This document shows positions 51,752-59,320 of a stretch of DNA of 59,320 nt, piece after piece (within the stretch, counting starts at the first letter, position 1; every line of letters begins with the position of its first letter). The notes below the pieces were generated by a model. It saw only the letters and a program-made list of their open reading frames with translations. It ran no database searches and had not been told where the DNA came from. Made by a program: the position numbers and the translations under genes. Source of the stretch: Labilibaculum manganireducens (lineage in GTDB: Bacteria; Bacteroidota; Bacteroidia; Bacteroidales; Marinifilaceae); contig NZ_MVDE01000032.1 in the NCBI RefSeq assembly GCF_002843385.1, positions 1 to 59,320 of the forward strand. Direction: 5' to 3'.

Positions 51752-52798
51752 CTAGTTATTTTCAGGTCTTAATTTACGAACAGCAGTACCCGCCTGCCAC
51801 ATTTCACTTTCGCGAAGTTCTTTTAATTCAGCATCTAATTTCACACGATAATCGCTTTGACTGTTGGAATCAATAGAACGTTGTGCTTCGTTACCCGCAG
51901 CAACCTCTTTATACAATTTTTCGAAAACCGGTTTGGTAGCATCACGGAAAGGCTTCCACCAATCTAATGCTCCACGTTGTGCTGTTGTTGAAGTATTTGC
52001 ATACATCCAATCCATTCCATTTTCAGCAACCAATGGCATTAAACTTTGAGTTAACTCTTCAACAGTTTCGTTAAACGCTTCAGAAGGAGAATGTCCGTTA
52101 GAACGAAGAACTTCATACTGTGCAGCAAAAATTCCTTGAATACATCCCATCAATGTTCCACGCTCACCAGTTAAATCGGAGTAAACTTCTCTTTTAAAAG
52201 TAGTCTCGAACAGGTAACCTGAACCAACACCAATTCCCAATGCCACAACACGGTCGAAAGCTCTTCCAGTTGCATCCTGAAAAATCGCATACGAAGAATT
52301 CAAACCACGTCCTTCCAAAAACATTCTTCTCAAACTGGTTCCTGATCCTTTTGGAGCCACCAAAATTACATCAACATCCTTCGGAGGAATAATATTCGTA
52401 CGCTCTTTGTAAGTGATACCAAAACCATGAGAAAAGTAAAGTGCTTTACCTGGCTTCAAGTATTTCTGTACTGTAGGCCAAACAGCAATCTGTCCGGCAT
52501 CTGATAACAAATATTGAATAACGGTAGCTTTGTCAAGAGCTTCCTCAATTTCGAATAAAGTTTCTCCTGGAACCCAACCATCAGCGACAGCTTTATCCCA
52601 GGTTTTAGAATCTTTACGCTGACCAACGATTACGTTAAAACCATTATCTTTTAAATTTAATGATTGACCTGGTCCCTGAACACCATATCCGATAACCGCA
52701 ATGGTTTCATCTTTCATTACCTCACGTGCTTTTTCCAACGAAAATTCTTCACGTGTAACTACTTTTTCTTCAACGCCACCAAAGTTTATTGTTGCCAT
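51752..52798 (-). CDS. ilvC: Ketol-acid reductoisomerase
   Basis: 348 residues, class I size. The Rossmann motif is IAVIGYGVQGPGQSLNLKDNG with the cofactor loop GQRKDSKTW; the all-helical domain has ETTFKREVYSDLTGERGTLMG (metal-binding Asp and Glu) and QYEVLRSNGHSPSEAFNETVEELTQSL. It converts acetolactate or acetohydroxybutyrate to the dihydroxy acid with NAD(P)H and Mg2+. It is fourth in the ilv unit and followed by a terminator. Confidence 0.96.
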   Translation of the reverse strand: MATINFGGVEEKVVTREEFSLEKAREVMKDETIAVIGYGVQGPGQSLNLKDNGFNVIVGQRKDSKTWDKAVADGWVPGETLFEIEEALDKATVIQYLLSDAGQIAVWPTVQKYLKPGKALYFSHGFGITYKERTNIIPPKDVDVILVAPKGSGTSLRRMFLEGRGLNSSYAIFQDATGRAFDRVVALGIGVGSGYLFETTFKREVYSDLTGERGTLMGCIQGIFAAQYEVLRSNGHSPSEAFNETVEELTQSLMPLVAENGMDWMYANTSTTAQRGALDWWKPFRDATKPVFEKLYKEVAAGNEAQRSIDSNSQSDYRVKLDAELKELRESEMWQAGTAVRKLRPENN

Positions 52799-52902
52799 TT
52801 TTTCTATTTTTTAGATATTAGATTTTAGATATTAGATTTTGAGAGTGAAATGTGAACGATTCTATTTTCTCACATCTCATTTCTATCATCTTACATCTAT
52901 TT

Positions 52903-53418
52903 TTAATTTGATAATTCTTTTAAATAACTTGTAAATTCTTTCTGTTGACAGGATACTGCAACCCGACCCGAACGGGCAAACTGCAATACACCAAACTGTT
53001 CCAGCTCATTAAACAATTCCTGGTTATCAGCCTTATACCCAACCTTTTCAATCACCAGAAAATCTGGATGAACAGTAAGAATTTTTGCATTCTGACTTCT
53101 CATTAATGCTTCCAGATTTCCATTTAAATCGGGAGAATTTGCAATTTTAAACAATGCCACTTCCTGATGAACAATCTCATCAGCCTCAAAAAAGAAGGCC
53201 TTGAATACCCCAATGATCTTTTCGATTTGACGAACCACATTCTCAACTTTCATTTCATCCATAAAAGCAACAATGGTATATCGTGAAACCCCTTTTACTT
53301 CCGATTCGGAAACAGTTAAGCTTTCTATGTTAATTTTTCTTCTCGAGAAAACGATGGTAACCTCATTCAACAAACCGATGTCGTTTTCAGAAAAAACCGT
53401 AATTGTATATTCTTTCAT
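52903..53418 (-). CDS. ilvN: Acetolactate synthase, small regulatory subunit
   Basis: 171 residues. The N-terminal ACT domain reads YTITVFSENDIGLLNEVTIVFSRRKINIESLTVSESE, where Asn11 and neighbours form the valine-binding site; the C-terminal part (about 80-171) is the second ACT-like region. It confers feedback control on IlvB. The gaps on both sides (about 100 bp) contain short TTAGATATTAGAT-type direct repeats, often seen between Bacteroidota genes. Confidence 0.92.
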   Translation of the reverse strand: MKEYTITVFSENDIGLLNEVTIVFSRRKINIESLTVSESEVKGVSRYTIVAFMDEMKVENVVRQIEKIIGVFKAFFFEADEIVHQEVALFKIANSPDLNGNLEALMRSQNAKILTVHPDFLVIEKVGYKADNQELFNELEQFGVLQFARSGRVAVSCQQKEFTSYLKELSN

Positions 53419-53515
53419 TTTATTTAGATATTAGATGTGAGAAATGAGATACGAGATAAAACTCAATAAAATGGTTTATTCTCTTCACTTTAAACCTTCT
53501 CCTTTTACTTTAAAC

Positions 53516-55273
53516 TTATTCCAACCGCATATCCGATACTGCAGCTCCCGGTGCAATCATTGGCAAAACATTACACTCCGTTTCAACAATCACTTCTAAA
53601 AAGAAAGCTCCCGGTGTTTCCAGCATTTCTTTTATTGCAGCATCCAAATCTTCTCTCTTCGATACTCTTTTTCCTTTGATTCCGTATCCATCAACAATCT
53701 TTACAAAATCAGGATTCTCCAGCTGAGTATTTGAAAATCGTTGTTCGAAAAACAAATCCTGCCACTGACGTACCATTCCTAAAAACGAGTTGTTTAATAC
53801 AATTGTTTTAACCGGCAGGTTATACTGTTTGATTACCGCAAGCTCCTGTAAAGTCATTTGGAATCCACCATCTCCGGAAACAGATACAACCGTTGCATCC
53901 ATATCAGCTATTTGAGCTCCAATGGCTGCAGGCAAACCAAATCCCATGGTTCCTAGTCCTCCTGATGTAATCTGAGTATTTGGGTTTTTAAACTCATAAT
54001 ACCTGGCACTTGTCATTTGGTGCTGTCCAACATCGGTACACAAAATAGCTTCGCCATTAGTCTGCTCCGACAGCAATCGAATTACCTCGGCCATGTTAAT
54101 GTTTTCCTTATTGGCATAAGCCTGCTTACTAATTACTTTATCAAATTCAAGCTGATAGTAATCTTTAAAAGTCTTCATCCATGCTGCTTTTTCTCCACCA
54201 CTAACCAACTTATTCAGTTCGGCTAAAGCTTGCTTGGCATCAGCAAATACAGGTACATCAACTATAATATTCTTGTTGTGCTCTGATCTGTCTATATCGA
54301 TATGAATGATTTTTGCCTGTTTGGCATATTTTGCTGTATCTCCGGTTACTCTGTCGTCGAAACGCATACCAACTGCAATCAAAACATCGCACTCGTTGGT
54401 GTTCATATTCGGTCCGTAATTTCCATGCATTCCCAACATTCCAACATACAACGGATGATCGGTAGGGAATGATGACAATCCTAACAAAGTACAAGCAACA
54501 GGAACCTGAGTTTTCTCAACAAATTCCATCAATTCTTTTTCAGCTCCCGAAAGAGAAATTCCTTGTCCGGCCAAAAGCAATGGTTTTTTTGCACCATTGA
54601 TTAATGCGGCGGCGGCTTCAATCTCCGACTGATTTATTTTTGGAACCGGCTGATAAGAACGTACCCTTTCGCATTTTTTATATTCGTAATCTGCTGTGGC
54701 AATCTGAGCATCCTTAGTGATATCAATTAAAACCGGACCCGGACGACCTGAACGGGCAATATAGAATGCTTTAGCAATTACCTTGGCAATTTCATCAGCA
54801 CTTGTAATTTGATAATTCCATTTTGTTACAGGCATTGACAGACCAACCATATTGGTTTCCTGAAAAGCATCTGTTCCCAATAAACCACTGGCTACTTGTC
54901 CGGTAATTACAACCATAGGAGTCGAATCCAGATATGCATCCGCCAATCCGGTAATTACATTTGTTGCGCCAGGACCCGAAGTCGTAAAACACACACCTGG
55001 TTTTTTACTGATTCGTGCATAAGCCTGAGCAGAATGCATTGCTCCTTGTTCATGCCTCGACATGTACTGTTTCATTTCATCCTGATAATCGTACAAAGCA
55101 TCGTAAACAGGCATGATTGCACCACCAATGTATCCAAACATGGTATCTACATCTTCCTGAATAAGCGTTCGAACCAAAATCTCGGCTCCCGATATTCTTT
55201 CAATGGTTTTAATCATTCCATTTGTATTTTTTGTTTTTGCTGCTACTTCCATTGTGTTTGTTGTTTTAGCCAA
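53516..55273 (-). CDS. ilvB: Acetolactate synthase, large catalytic subunit
   Basis: 585 residues. ThDP enzyme: the catalytic Glu is in [17 protein letters not shown], the FAD-binding middle domain follows, and the ThDP/Mg motif is [33 protein letters not shown]. It joins two pyruvates, or pyruvate and 2-oxobutyrate. The first about 20 residues are extra and an internal ATG (residue 20, [10 protein letters not shown]) is an alternative start. It lies 71 bp after ilvD. Confidence 0.95.
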   Translation of the reverse strand: MAKTTNTMEVAAKTKNTNGMIKTIERISGAEILVRTLIQEDVDTMFGYIGGAIMPVYDALYDYQDEMKQYMSRHEQGAMHSAQAYARISKKPGVCFTTSGPGATNVITGLADAYLDSTPMVVITGQVASGLLGTDAFQETNMVGLSMPVTKWNYQITSADEIAKVIAKAFYIARSGRPGPVLIDITKDAQIATADYEYKKCERVRSYQPVPKINQSEIEAAAALINGAKKPLLLAGQGISLSGAEKELMEFVEKTQVPVACTLLGLSSFPTDHPLYVGMLGMHGNYGPNMNTNECDVLIAVGMRFDDRVTGDTAKYAKQAKIIHIDIDRSEHNKNIIVDVPVFADAKQALAELNKLVSGGEKAAWMKTFKDYYQLEFDKVISKQAYANKENINMAEVIRLLSEQTNGEAILCTDVGQHQMTSARYYEFKNPNTQITSGGLGTMGFGLPAAIGAQIADMDATVVSVSGDGGFQMTLQELAVIKQYNLPVKTIVLNNSFLGMVRQWQDLFFEQRFSNTQLENPDFVKIVDGYGIKGKRVSKREDLDAAIKEMLETPGAFFLEVIVETECNVLPMIAPGAAVSDMRLE

Positions 55274-55344
55274 AAGTCGAAAGCAGTGAATTCCTTAAAA
55301 TTTTTTGACTCCTTTGACTCTATTATTAATTCTTAATTAATAAT

Positions 55345-57180
55345 TTATAATTGTCTAATTGCTCCTTTATCTGCCGAAGACACAAGTCTTGAATAGGCTT
55401 GCAGAGCTTTTGAAACCTGACGGTTACGTCCTCGCGGCACAAATGCTTCCTGACCAAATGCTTCTTCGTCTTTTCTTCTTTGTGCTAACTCTTCATCAGA
55501 AATACAGACATTAATGCTTCTTTTAGGGATACTGATTTCAATTTTATCACCATTCTGAATTAAAGCAATTGCTCCTCCGGCTCCTGCCTCAGGAGACACA
55601 TGACCGATTGATAATCCGGAAGTTCCACCAGAAAAACGTCCATCGGTAATCAAAGCACATTTTGCTCCCAATCCCATTGATTTCAGGTAAGAGGTTGGAT
55701 ACAGCATTTCCTGCATTCCGGGTCCGCCAGCTGGTCCTTCGTAACGAATCACAACAACATCACCAGCATTAATCTGTTTTGTAAGAATGGCTTCGCAAGC
55801 ATCTTTCTGTGAATAATATACTTTTGCCGTACCAGTAAAATTGAAAACTGACGAATCTACTCCTGCCGTTTTTACAATGCTCCCGTTTGGAGCAATGTTT
55901 CCAAACAAAACGGCCAATCCACCATCTTGAGTGTAAGCATTTTCCATGCTTCGGATACAACCGGCTTCTCTGTCTTTATCCAGCTCCTTAAAAGCAGTAT
56001 TTTGAGAAGCAAACGTTAAGTTCCTACCCGATTGACCTGGTGCAGCATGATATATTTCCAGTGCTTTAGCAGTCAACTTTTCAGAAAAAAGATCATTCAA
56101 TTCCAAAGCTTCTTTTAGGTTGGCAGAGTCAACACGATACACATCAGTATTTAAAAGATTTCCACGATCCAATTCTGCAAGTATACTCATGATTCCTCCC
56201 GCCCTGTTCACATCTTCGATGTAATATTTAGGCGAATTTGGAGCTACTTTACACAAATTTGGTGTTTTACGAGACAGTTCATCCATATCTTTCATGGTGA
56301 AATCAACTTCGGCTTCATGGGCAATTGCCAACAAATGAAGCACAGTGTTTGTTGATCCTCCCATTGCAATATCCAATGTCATTGCATTTCTAAAAGCATC
56401 CACTGTGGCAATTGATCTAGGTAAAACCCGATCGTCCCCCTCTTTGTAGTATTTATTCGTAATATCTACAATGCATTGCGCCGCATCAGTAAACAAATCT
56501 TTACGAAGTTTATGAGTAGCCAATAAAGTTCCATTTCCTGCCAAAGCCAAACCTAATGCTTCATTCAAACAGTTCATAGAATTGGCGGTGAACATTCCCG
56601 AACAGCTGCCACATGTCGGACAAGCTGATTCTTCAATTTCCTGCATGCGCTCATCGCTGACACTATCGTCACCGGCTTTTACCATGGCATCCACCAAATC
56701 AAGCTTCTCGCCTTTCGACTCACCGGCTTCCATTGGTCCACCCGAAACAAAAACAGTAGGGATATTTAACCGCATGGCAGCCATCATCATTCCAGGAGTA
56801 ATTTTATCACAGTTGGAAATACAGATCATAGCATCAACCTTGTGAGCGTTGCAAACATATTCAACACTATCGGCAATTACGTCGCGTGAAGGCAGAGAGT
56901 AGAGCATTCCGTCGTGTCCCATTGCTATTCCATCATCGATAGCTATCGTATTAAATTCAGCAGCAAAATAGCCGGCCTTTTCAATTTCCGTCTTCACCAT
57001 TTGCCCTACATTTTGCAAGTGCACATGTCCCGGTACAAATTGGCTGAAAGAGTTCACCACCGCAATAACCGGCTTTCCGAACATTTTTTCTTTCATTCCG
57101 TTTGCCCGCCACAAGCTTCTTGCTCCGGCCATTCTTCGGCCTTGTGTGGTCTGATCACTGCGTAATTTATTTTTATACAT
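55345..57180 (-). CDS. ilvD: Dihydroxy-acid dehydratase
   Basis: 611 residues, full length. Iron-sulfur cysteines lie in [15 protein letters not shown] and [19 protein letters not shown]; the C-terminal barrel has [22 protein letters not shown]. It makes 2-oxoisovalerate and 2-oxo-3-methylvalerate. First structural gene of the cluster; the ATG at 57180 is preceded by a 460-nt leader that carries two attenuators. Confidence 0.96.
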   Translation of the reverse strand: MYKNKLRSDQTTQGRRMAGARSLWRANGMKEKMFGKPVIAVVNSFSQFVPGHVHLQNVGQMVKTEIEKAGYFAAEFNTIAIDDGIAMGHDGMLYSLPSRDVIADSVEYVCNAHKVDAMICISNCDKITPGMMMAAMRLNIPTVFVSGGPMEAGESKGEKLDLVDAMVKAGDDSVSDERMQEIEESACPTCGSCSGMFTANSMNCLNEALGLALAGNGTLLATHKLRKDLFTDAAQCIVDITNKYYKEGDDRVLPRSIATVDAFRNAMTLDIAMGGSTNTVLHLLAIAHEAEVDFTMKDMDELSRKTPNLCKVAPNSPKYYIEDVNRAGGIMSILAELDRGNLLNTDVYRVDSANLKEALELNDLFSEKLTAKALEIYHAAPGQSGRNLTFASQNTAFKELDKDREAGCIRSMENAYTQDGGLAVLFGNIAPNGSIVKTAGVDSSVFNFTGTAKVYYSQKDACEAILTKQINAGDVVVIRYEGPAGGPGMQEMLYPTSYLKSMGLGAKCALITDGRFSGGTSGLSIGHVSPEAGAGGAIALIQNGDKIEISIPKRSINVCISDEELAQRRKDEEAFGQEAFVPRGRNRQVSKALQAYSRLVSSADKGAIRQL

Positions 57181-57228
57181 TTTGGTTAATTCGTTAATAG
57201 TTTATTCTTGTTTGTTTCAGTTTGCGTC

Positions 57229-57259
57229 AAAAAAAACGCCCTTTCGTTGGAAAGAGCGC
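57229..57259 (-). terminator. Proximal ilv attenuator terminator
   Basis: On the minus strand CGCUCUUUC pairs with GAAAGGGCG around CAAC (57258-57237), followed by eight T (57236-57229). The 5' arm GCGCUCUUUCC (57259-57249) can alternatively pair with GGAAAGCGUGC (57304-57294) in the last codons of the leader peptide: ten pairs out of eleven. Confidence 0.85.
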
Positions 57260-57282
57260 TAATAATTTCGTTTTACCGAAAG

Positions 57283-57372
57283 TTATTGTCTGTGCACGCT
57301 TTCCCTCCTTGTCATTCTAATAATGACAATTGAAATAATAATGACGATAATGACTACCTTAAATGATAACAT
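57283..57372 (-). CDS. Proximal ilv leader peptide, Val/Ile-rich
   Basis: 29 residues from the ATG at 57372-57370 to TAA at 57285-57283. Residues 6-18 read VVIIVIIISIVII, that is 12 Val/Ile codons out of 13, followed by a charged tail. The next 55 bases hold the terminator, and codons for Arg-Glu-Ser-Val near the end form the antiterminator strand. Lack of charged Ile- or Val-tRNA would stall the ribosome upstream and allow antitermination. Confidence 0.88.
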   Translation of the reverse strand: MLSFKVVIIVIIISIVIIRMTRRESVHRQ

Positions 57373-57386
57373 ACAATAACCGGATC

Positions 57387-57416
57387 AAAAAAAAAGCCCC
57401 TTCGTTTTGAAGAGGC
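57387..57416 (-). terminator. Distal ilv attenuator terminator
   Basis: On the minus strand GCCUCUUC pairs with GAAGGGGC around AAAAC (57416-57396), followed by nine T (57395-57387). The arm AGGCCUC can instead pair with GAGGCU at the end of the distal leader peptide (about 57466-57461). Confidence 0.85.
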
Positions 57417-57459
57417 CTTAGATATTTTGTAAAATTAAATTCGTTTAATTTAAATATGC

Positions 57460-57528
57460 TCAGCCTCGAATCGTGTCCAGAAGGACGCGAATAATGACGC
57501 TAATAATAATTACTGAATTAAATTGCAT
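57460..57528 (-). CDS. Distal ilv leader peptide, Ile/Val/Leu-rich
   Basis: 22 residues from the ATG at 57528-57526 to TGA at 57462-57460. Residues 6-17 read VIIISVIIRVLL, so it includes Leu codons that the proximal peptide lacks in its core. Its final codons (Arg-Gly-stop) supply the antiterminator strand. It is followed by its own terminator, making a complete attenuator in front of the proximal one. Confidence 0.85.
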   Translation of the reverse strand: MQFNSVIIISVIIRVLLDTIRG

Positions 57529-57637
57529 ATTCTTTTTGTTGATTCGAACCTCTAAAGATTCATAATTTGTTTTTAATTTTGTCAACGAACATCTACAATC
57601 TCTCTTTCGATCTGATTACGTTGACAAATCTATGCGA

Positions 57638-57670
57638 CAAATATAAGAGGAAAAATCCCTTATTTGCAAA
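57638..57670 (-). promoter_or_regulatory. Promoter of the ilv operon
   Basis: On the minus strand TATATTTG (complement of 57638-57645) matches TAnnTTTG and TTTG (complement of 57667-57670) lies 21 bases upstream. Transcription would begin near 57631 and include both leader peptides. Confidence 0.65.
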
Positions 57671-58014
57671 TCTTACGATTCCCAATTGCTTTTTTTAATC
57701 TGATAACAATCTAAATAATCATCATTAAACACTGATTATCAACACTTATAATTTTTAAGGTAATTGTGATTAAATGTAACTTTCAATTGGCAAAAAACAG
57801 ATAAAATAAACCAAAAATAATTTTATGCAAAGCTTTGCACCCCTCTGCTTTTGGCCGAATTCGAAACAAAATACTTAATCCTTCTTTCTTAGTTTCCATC
57901 TACTATTCTGCCAAAAAAAGAGACTATTGATATTTAATTTTTCAACAGCCTCCAATTTTCATCACTTTTTACTTCGGATTTTTCTGTATTCCAGAGTATT
58001 CCCTCTATGGAAAT
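57671..58014. other. Intergenic region upstream of the ilv promoter
   Basis: 344 bp, very AT-rich. I see no gene, repeat or strong hairpin. Confidence 0.5.
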
Positions 58015-58218
58015 TTAAGGATTGGTTTTTTTCCTGATGAATCGTCCAATTGTTCTTCCAATCCAATTCCCAACACTGTTCTCCAAAAAATTTTCAGCAC
58101 TAAAATTTGTTCTGGTATTTCGAAAGAAATATTCCAGTTTGTAACCAGCCAATTCTTTTTCCAGATAAAGGCGATATCTTTCTTTTTCAATATCCTTAAG
58201 TGACCGAAAGCGCTTCAT
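58015..58218 (-). CDS. Small basic protein, last gene of the YtxH cluster
   Basis: 67 residues, rich in Arg/Lys, without signal peptide or clear membrane helix. It opens MKRFRSLKDIEKERYRLYLEK and ends GNWIGRTIGRFIRKKTNP. Small proteins of this sort follow YtxH and holin-like genes in many Bacteroidota; the function is unknown. It lies 88 bp behind the holin-like gene. Confidence 0.65.
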   Translation of the reverse strand: MKRFRSLKDIEKERYRLYLEKELAGYKLEYFFRNTRTNFSAENFLENSVGNWIGRTIGRFIRKKTNP

Positions 58219-58306
58219 TTAGTATCTATTTTTTTTACAGTGTACCGTATTTTGTGAAAAGTTTGGAATAATAAACCCATAGCTTTGGCGTTAGAATCGA
58301 TAGAAT

Positions 58307-58675
58307 TCAGCTTGGTTCATTATTTTTATTTTCCTTTTTGAAAAGGAATCGATGAAAGAATCTGATCAATGGGCGCTCAATCAATGGTTTTTTAAGAAGA
58401 TAAACCAATAACAACAAAAAGAGATAAAAGAAACCTATGCCCAGATAACCTGCGGCTTCATTTCCCAGCAAATCGCCCAGCCATATAGCAGCACTAAATC
58501 CAAAAAGGAACAATGCCAGCATAAGCAATATGAAAAACACAGCTGCAAACGTGATGGCAACAACGAAACGCATTAATTTTTCGAAACCAGCCAACTTATA
58601 GTATTCAACATTAGAATCGAAATACTCAATAAGCAACTCCTTTAATTGTGTGAACTGTTCGGCGATTTTTCCCAA
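58307..58675 (-). CDS. Phage-holin-like membrane protein (PF07332 type)
   Basis: 122 residues: an N-terminal amphipathic stretch, two membrane helices (FVVAITFAAVFFILLMLALFLFGF and AAGYLGIGFFYLFLLLLVYLL) with a short loop, and a basic tail. This is the usual form of the 'phage holin family' proteins found in chromosomal stress clusters; it is not evidence of a prophage. Its partners are YtxH upstream and the small basic protein downstream. Confidence 0.75.
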   Translation of the reverse strand: MGKIAEQFTQLKELLIEYFDSNVEYYKLAGFEKLMRFVVAITFAAVFFILLMLALFLFGFSAAIWLGDLLGNEAAGYLGIGFFYLFLLLLVYLLKKPLIERPLIRFFHRFLFKKENKNNEPS

Positions 58676-58744
58676 TATCTTTTTGTTTTAGTAAACTGAA
58701 ACTTCAATAATTTGATTCCAATAACAAACAGATGCCAGAAAGAA

Positions 58745-59011
58745 TTATGCTAATTCTTCTTCTTCCTTTTCTTTTCTTCTGAAGTCTTCTAATTTCTTCT
58801 CTAACGCCACAATTAATTCGTCCATTTTAACACGCATATTTTCTACACTCTTATCGAAGACAGCATCTAATTCTTCAGCCTTTTCTTTTGCCTTCGCCTT
58901 CACTTTTTTACGGGTTACCTCCCCTTTATCGGGAGCATATAAAACACCTAAACCAACACCAATTGCACAGCCAGCTAACAAGCCCGCAACAATTCCTCCT
59001 GTACTTGACAT
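58745..59011 (-). CDS. YtxH-domain protein
   Basis: 88 residues. The Gly-rich N-terminal helix GGIVAGLLAGCAIGVGLGVLYAPDKGEVTRK is the YtxH signature, followed by a Lys/Glu-rich coiled coil (about 35-88). It is probably an inner-membrane or envelope protein induced by stress, by analogy with its family. First gene of the three-gene cluster. Confidence 0.85.
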   Translation of the reverse strand: MSSTGGIVAGLLAGCAIGVGLGVLYAPDKGEVTRKKVKAKAKEKAEELDAVFDKSVENMRVKMDELIVALEKKLEDFRRKEKEEEELA

Positions 59012-59194
59012 ATCATATAATTTTTAAATGAAACAATAAATATATTATAAAGATTTGATGTATAACACCTTATATCAAGTTAAGGATTTTTACTGCAGTA
59101 GTCAATTTTTTCATTCTGCATCAGGTATTTTTTTTATATGTATATTTTGTCCGATCATACTATTAAAAACTATCTACACATGGAGTTTTACATA

Positions 59195-59320
59195 ATCGAG
59201 TAGGTAGAGGGATTACTCCCTCGCCCTCTCACACCACCGTACGTACTCTCGTATACGGCGATTTCAAATTAATTTTGTAACAGTACATATTTATTCGACA
59301 TATTAAACAAACCTAAATCC
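59195..59320 (-). mobile_element. 3' end of a group II intron (truncated by window edge)
   Basis: On the minus strand this reads CGCCGTATACGAGAGTACGT followed by ACGGTGG and TGTGAGAGG (domain V), then a domain VI helix GAGGGAGTAATCCCTC and the end CTACCTACTCGAT (59195). The reverse transcriptase gene and 5' half would lie beyond 59320. Orientation is the same as that of the left-hand intron. Confidence 0.75.

Noticed and set aside
58307-59011. Prophage or lysis module because of the holin-like protein
   Set aside because: The YtxH/holin-like/small-protein trio is a common chromosomal cluster in this phylum, and no phage genes are present.

Overview
The window looks like chromosomal DNA of a member of the Bacteroidota, most likely a marine or gut Marinilabiliales/Marinifilaceae-type bacterium. 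Evidence: AT-rich sequence, -7 boxes of the TAnnTTTG type, and families typical of the phylum (HU-like/DUF4469 protein, GH97 alpha-glucosidase, DUF6377 TPR regulator, DUF6261 protein, split LysO exporter). The genus is inference. Both ends lie inside group II introns in the same (minus) orientation: positions 1-395 hold a 5' part and 59195-59320 hold a 3' end (domains V-VI). The window may therefore be a contig broken at a repeated intron.

Region by region. 420-560: six tandem 23-bp hairpin repeats beside the left intron. 620-1330: HU-like protein. 1.8-5.3 kb: an accessory block of three cassette-like genes (unknown; zinc-ribbon/Vsr-like nuclease; DUF2971) separated by structured, attC-like junctions, two of which share the same right-hand sequence. 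5.3-7.3 kb: intron debris, an alpha/beta hydrolase with a Firmicutes-style ribosome binding site, a truncated KilA-N gene, a tiny membrane protein with a decarboxylase beta-subunit motif and an epoxide-hydrolase fragment. 7.3-11.7 kb: two PAP2 phosphatases and a GT39/GT2 pair for lipid-linked sugar transfer. 12-13.2 kb: a lipoprotein with a PPC/DUF296 fold and a hotdog thioesterase. 13.4-19.1 kb: a TolC-RND-adaptor efflux operon. 19.3-25.2 kb: DUF493, GalM, split LysO, Xaa-Pro aminopeptidase and S37 peptidase. 25.3-39.7 kb: M16 peptidase, flotillin/NfeD pair, tricorn-like S41 protease, GH97 enzyme and DUF6377 regulator, mixed with dispersed non-coding repeats.

39.8-42.9 kb holds the most unusual locus. 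A promoter-like sequence is followed by an array of about nine 41-42-bp units, each with two palindromes whose arms change together. A DUF6261 gene and a small secreted protein gene follow. REP-type palindromes lie on both sides, next to a REP-associated tyrosine transposase (RAYT) gene that carries the same REP palindromes inside its own reading frame.

43-57.7 kb, minus strand, is the complete branched-chain amino acid pathway: ilvD-ilvB-ilvN-ilvC, then leuA-leuC-leuD-(leuA/cimA paralogue)-leuB, then ilvA. Three short leader peptides rich in Ile/Val/Leu codons, each followed by an intrinsic terminator and an overlapping antiterminator pairing, were read from the sequence: two in tandem before ilvD and one before leuA. 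This implies ribosome-mediated attenuation at two points. 58.0-59.0 kb is a small envelope-stress-like cluster (YtxH, holin-like membrane protein, small basic protein).
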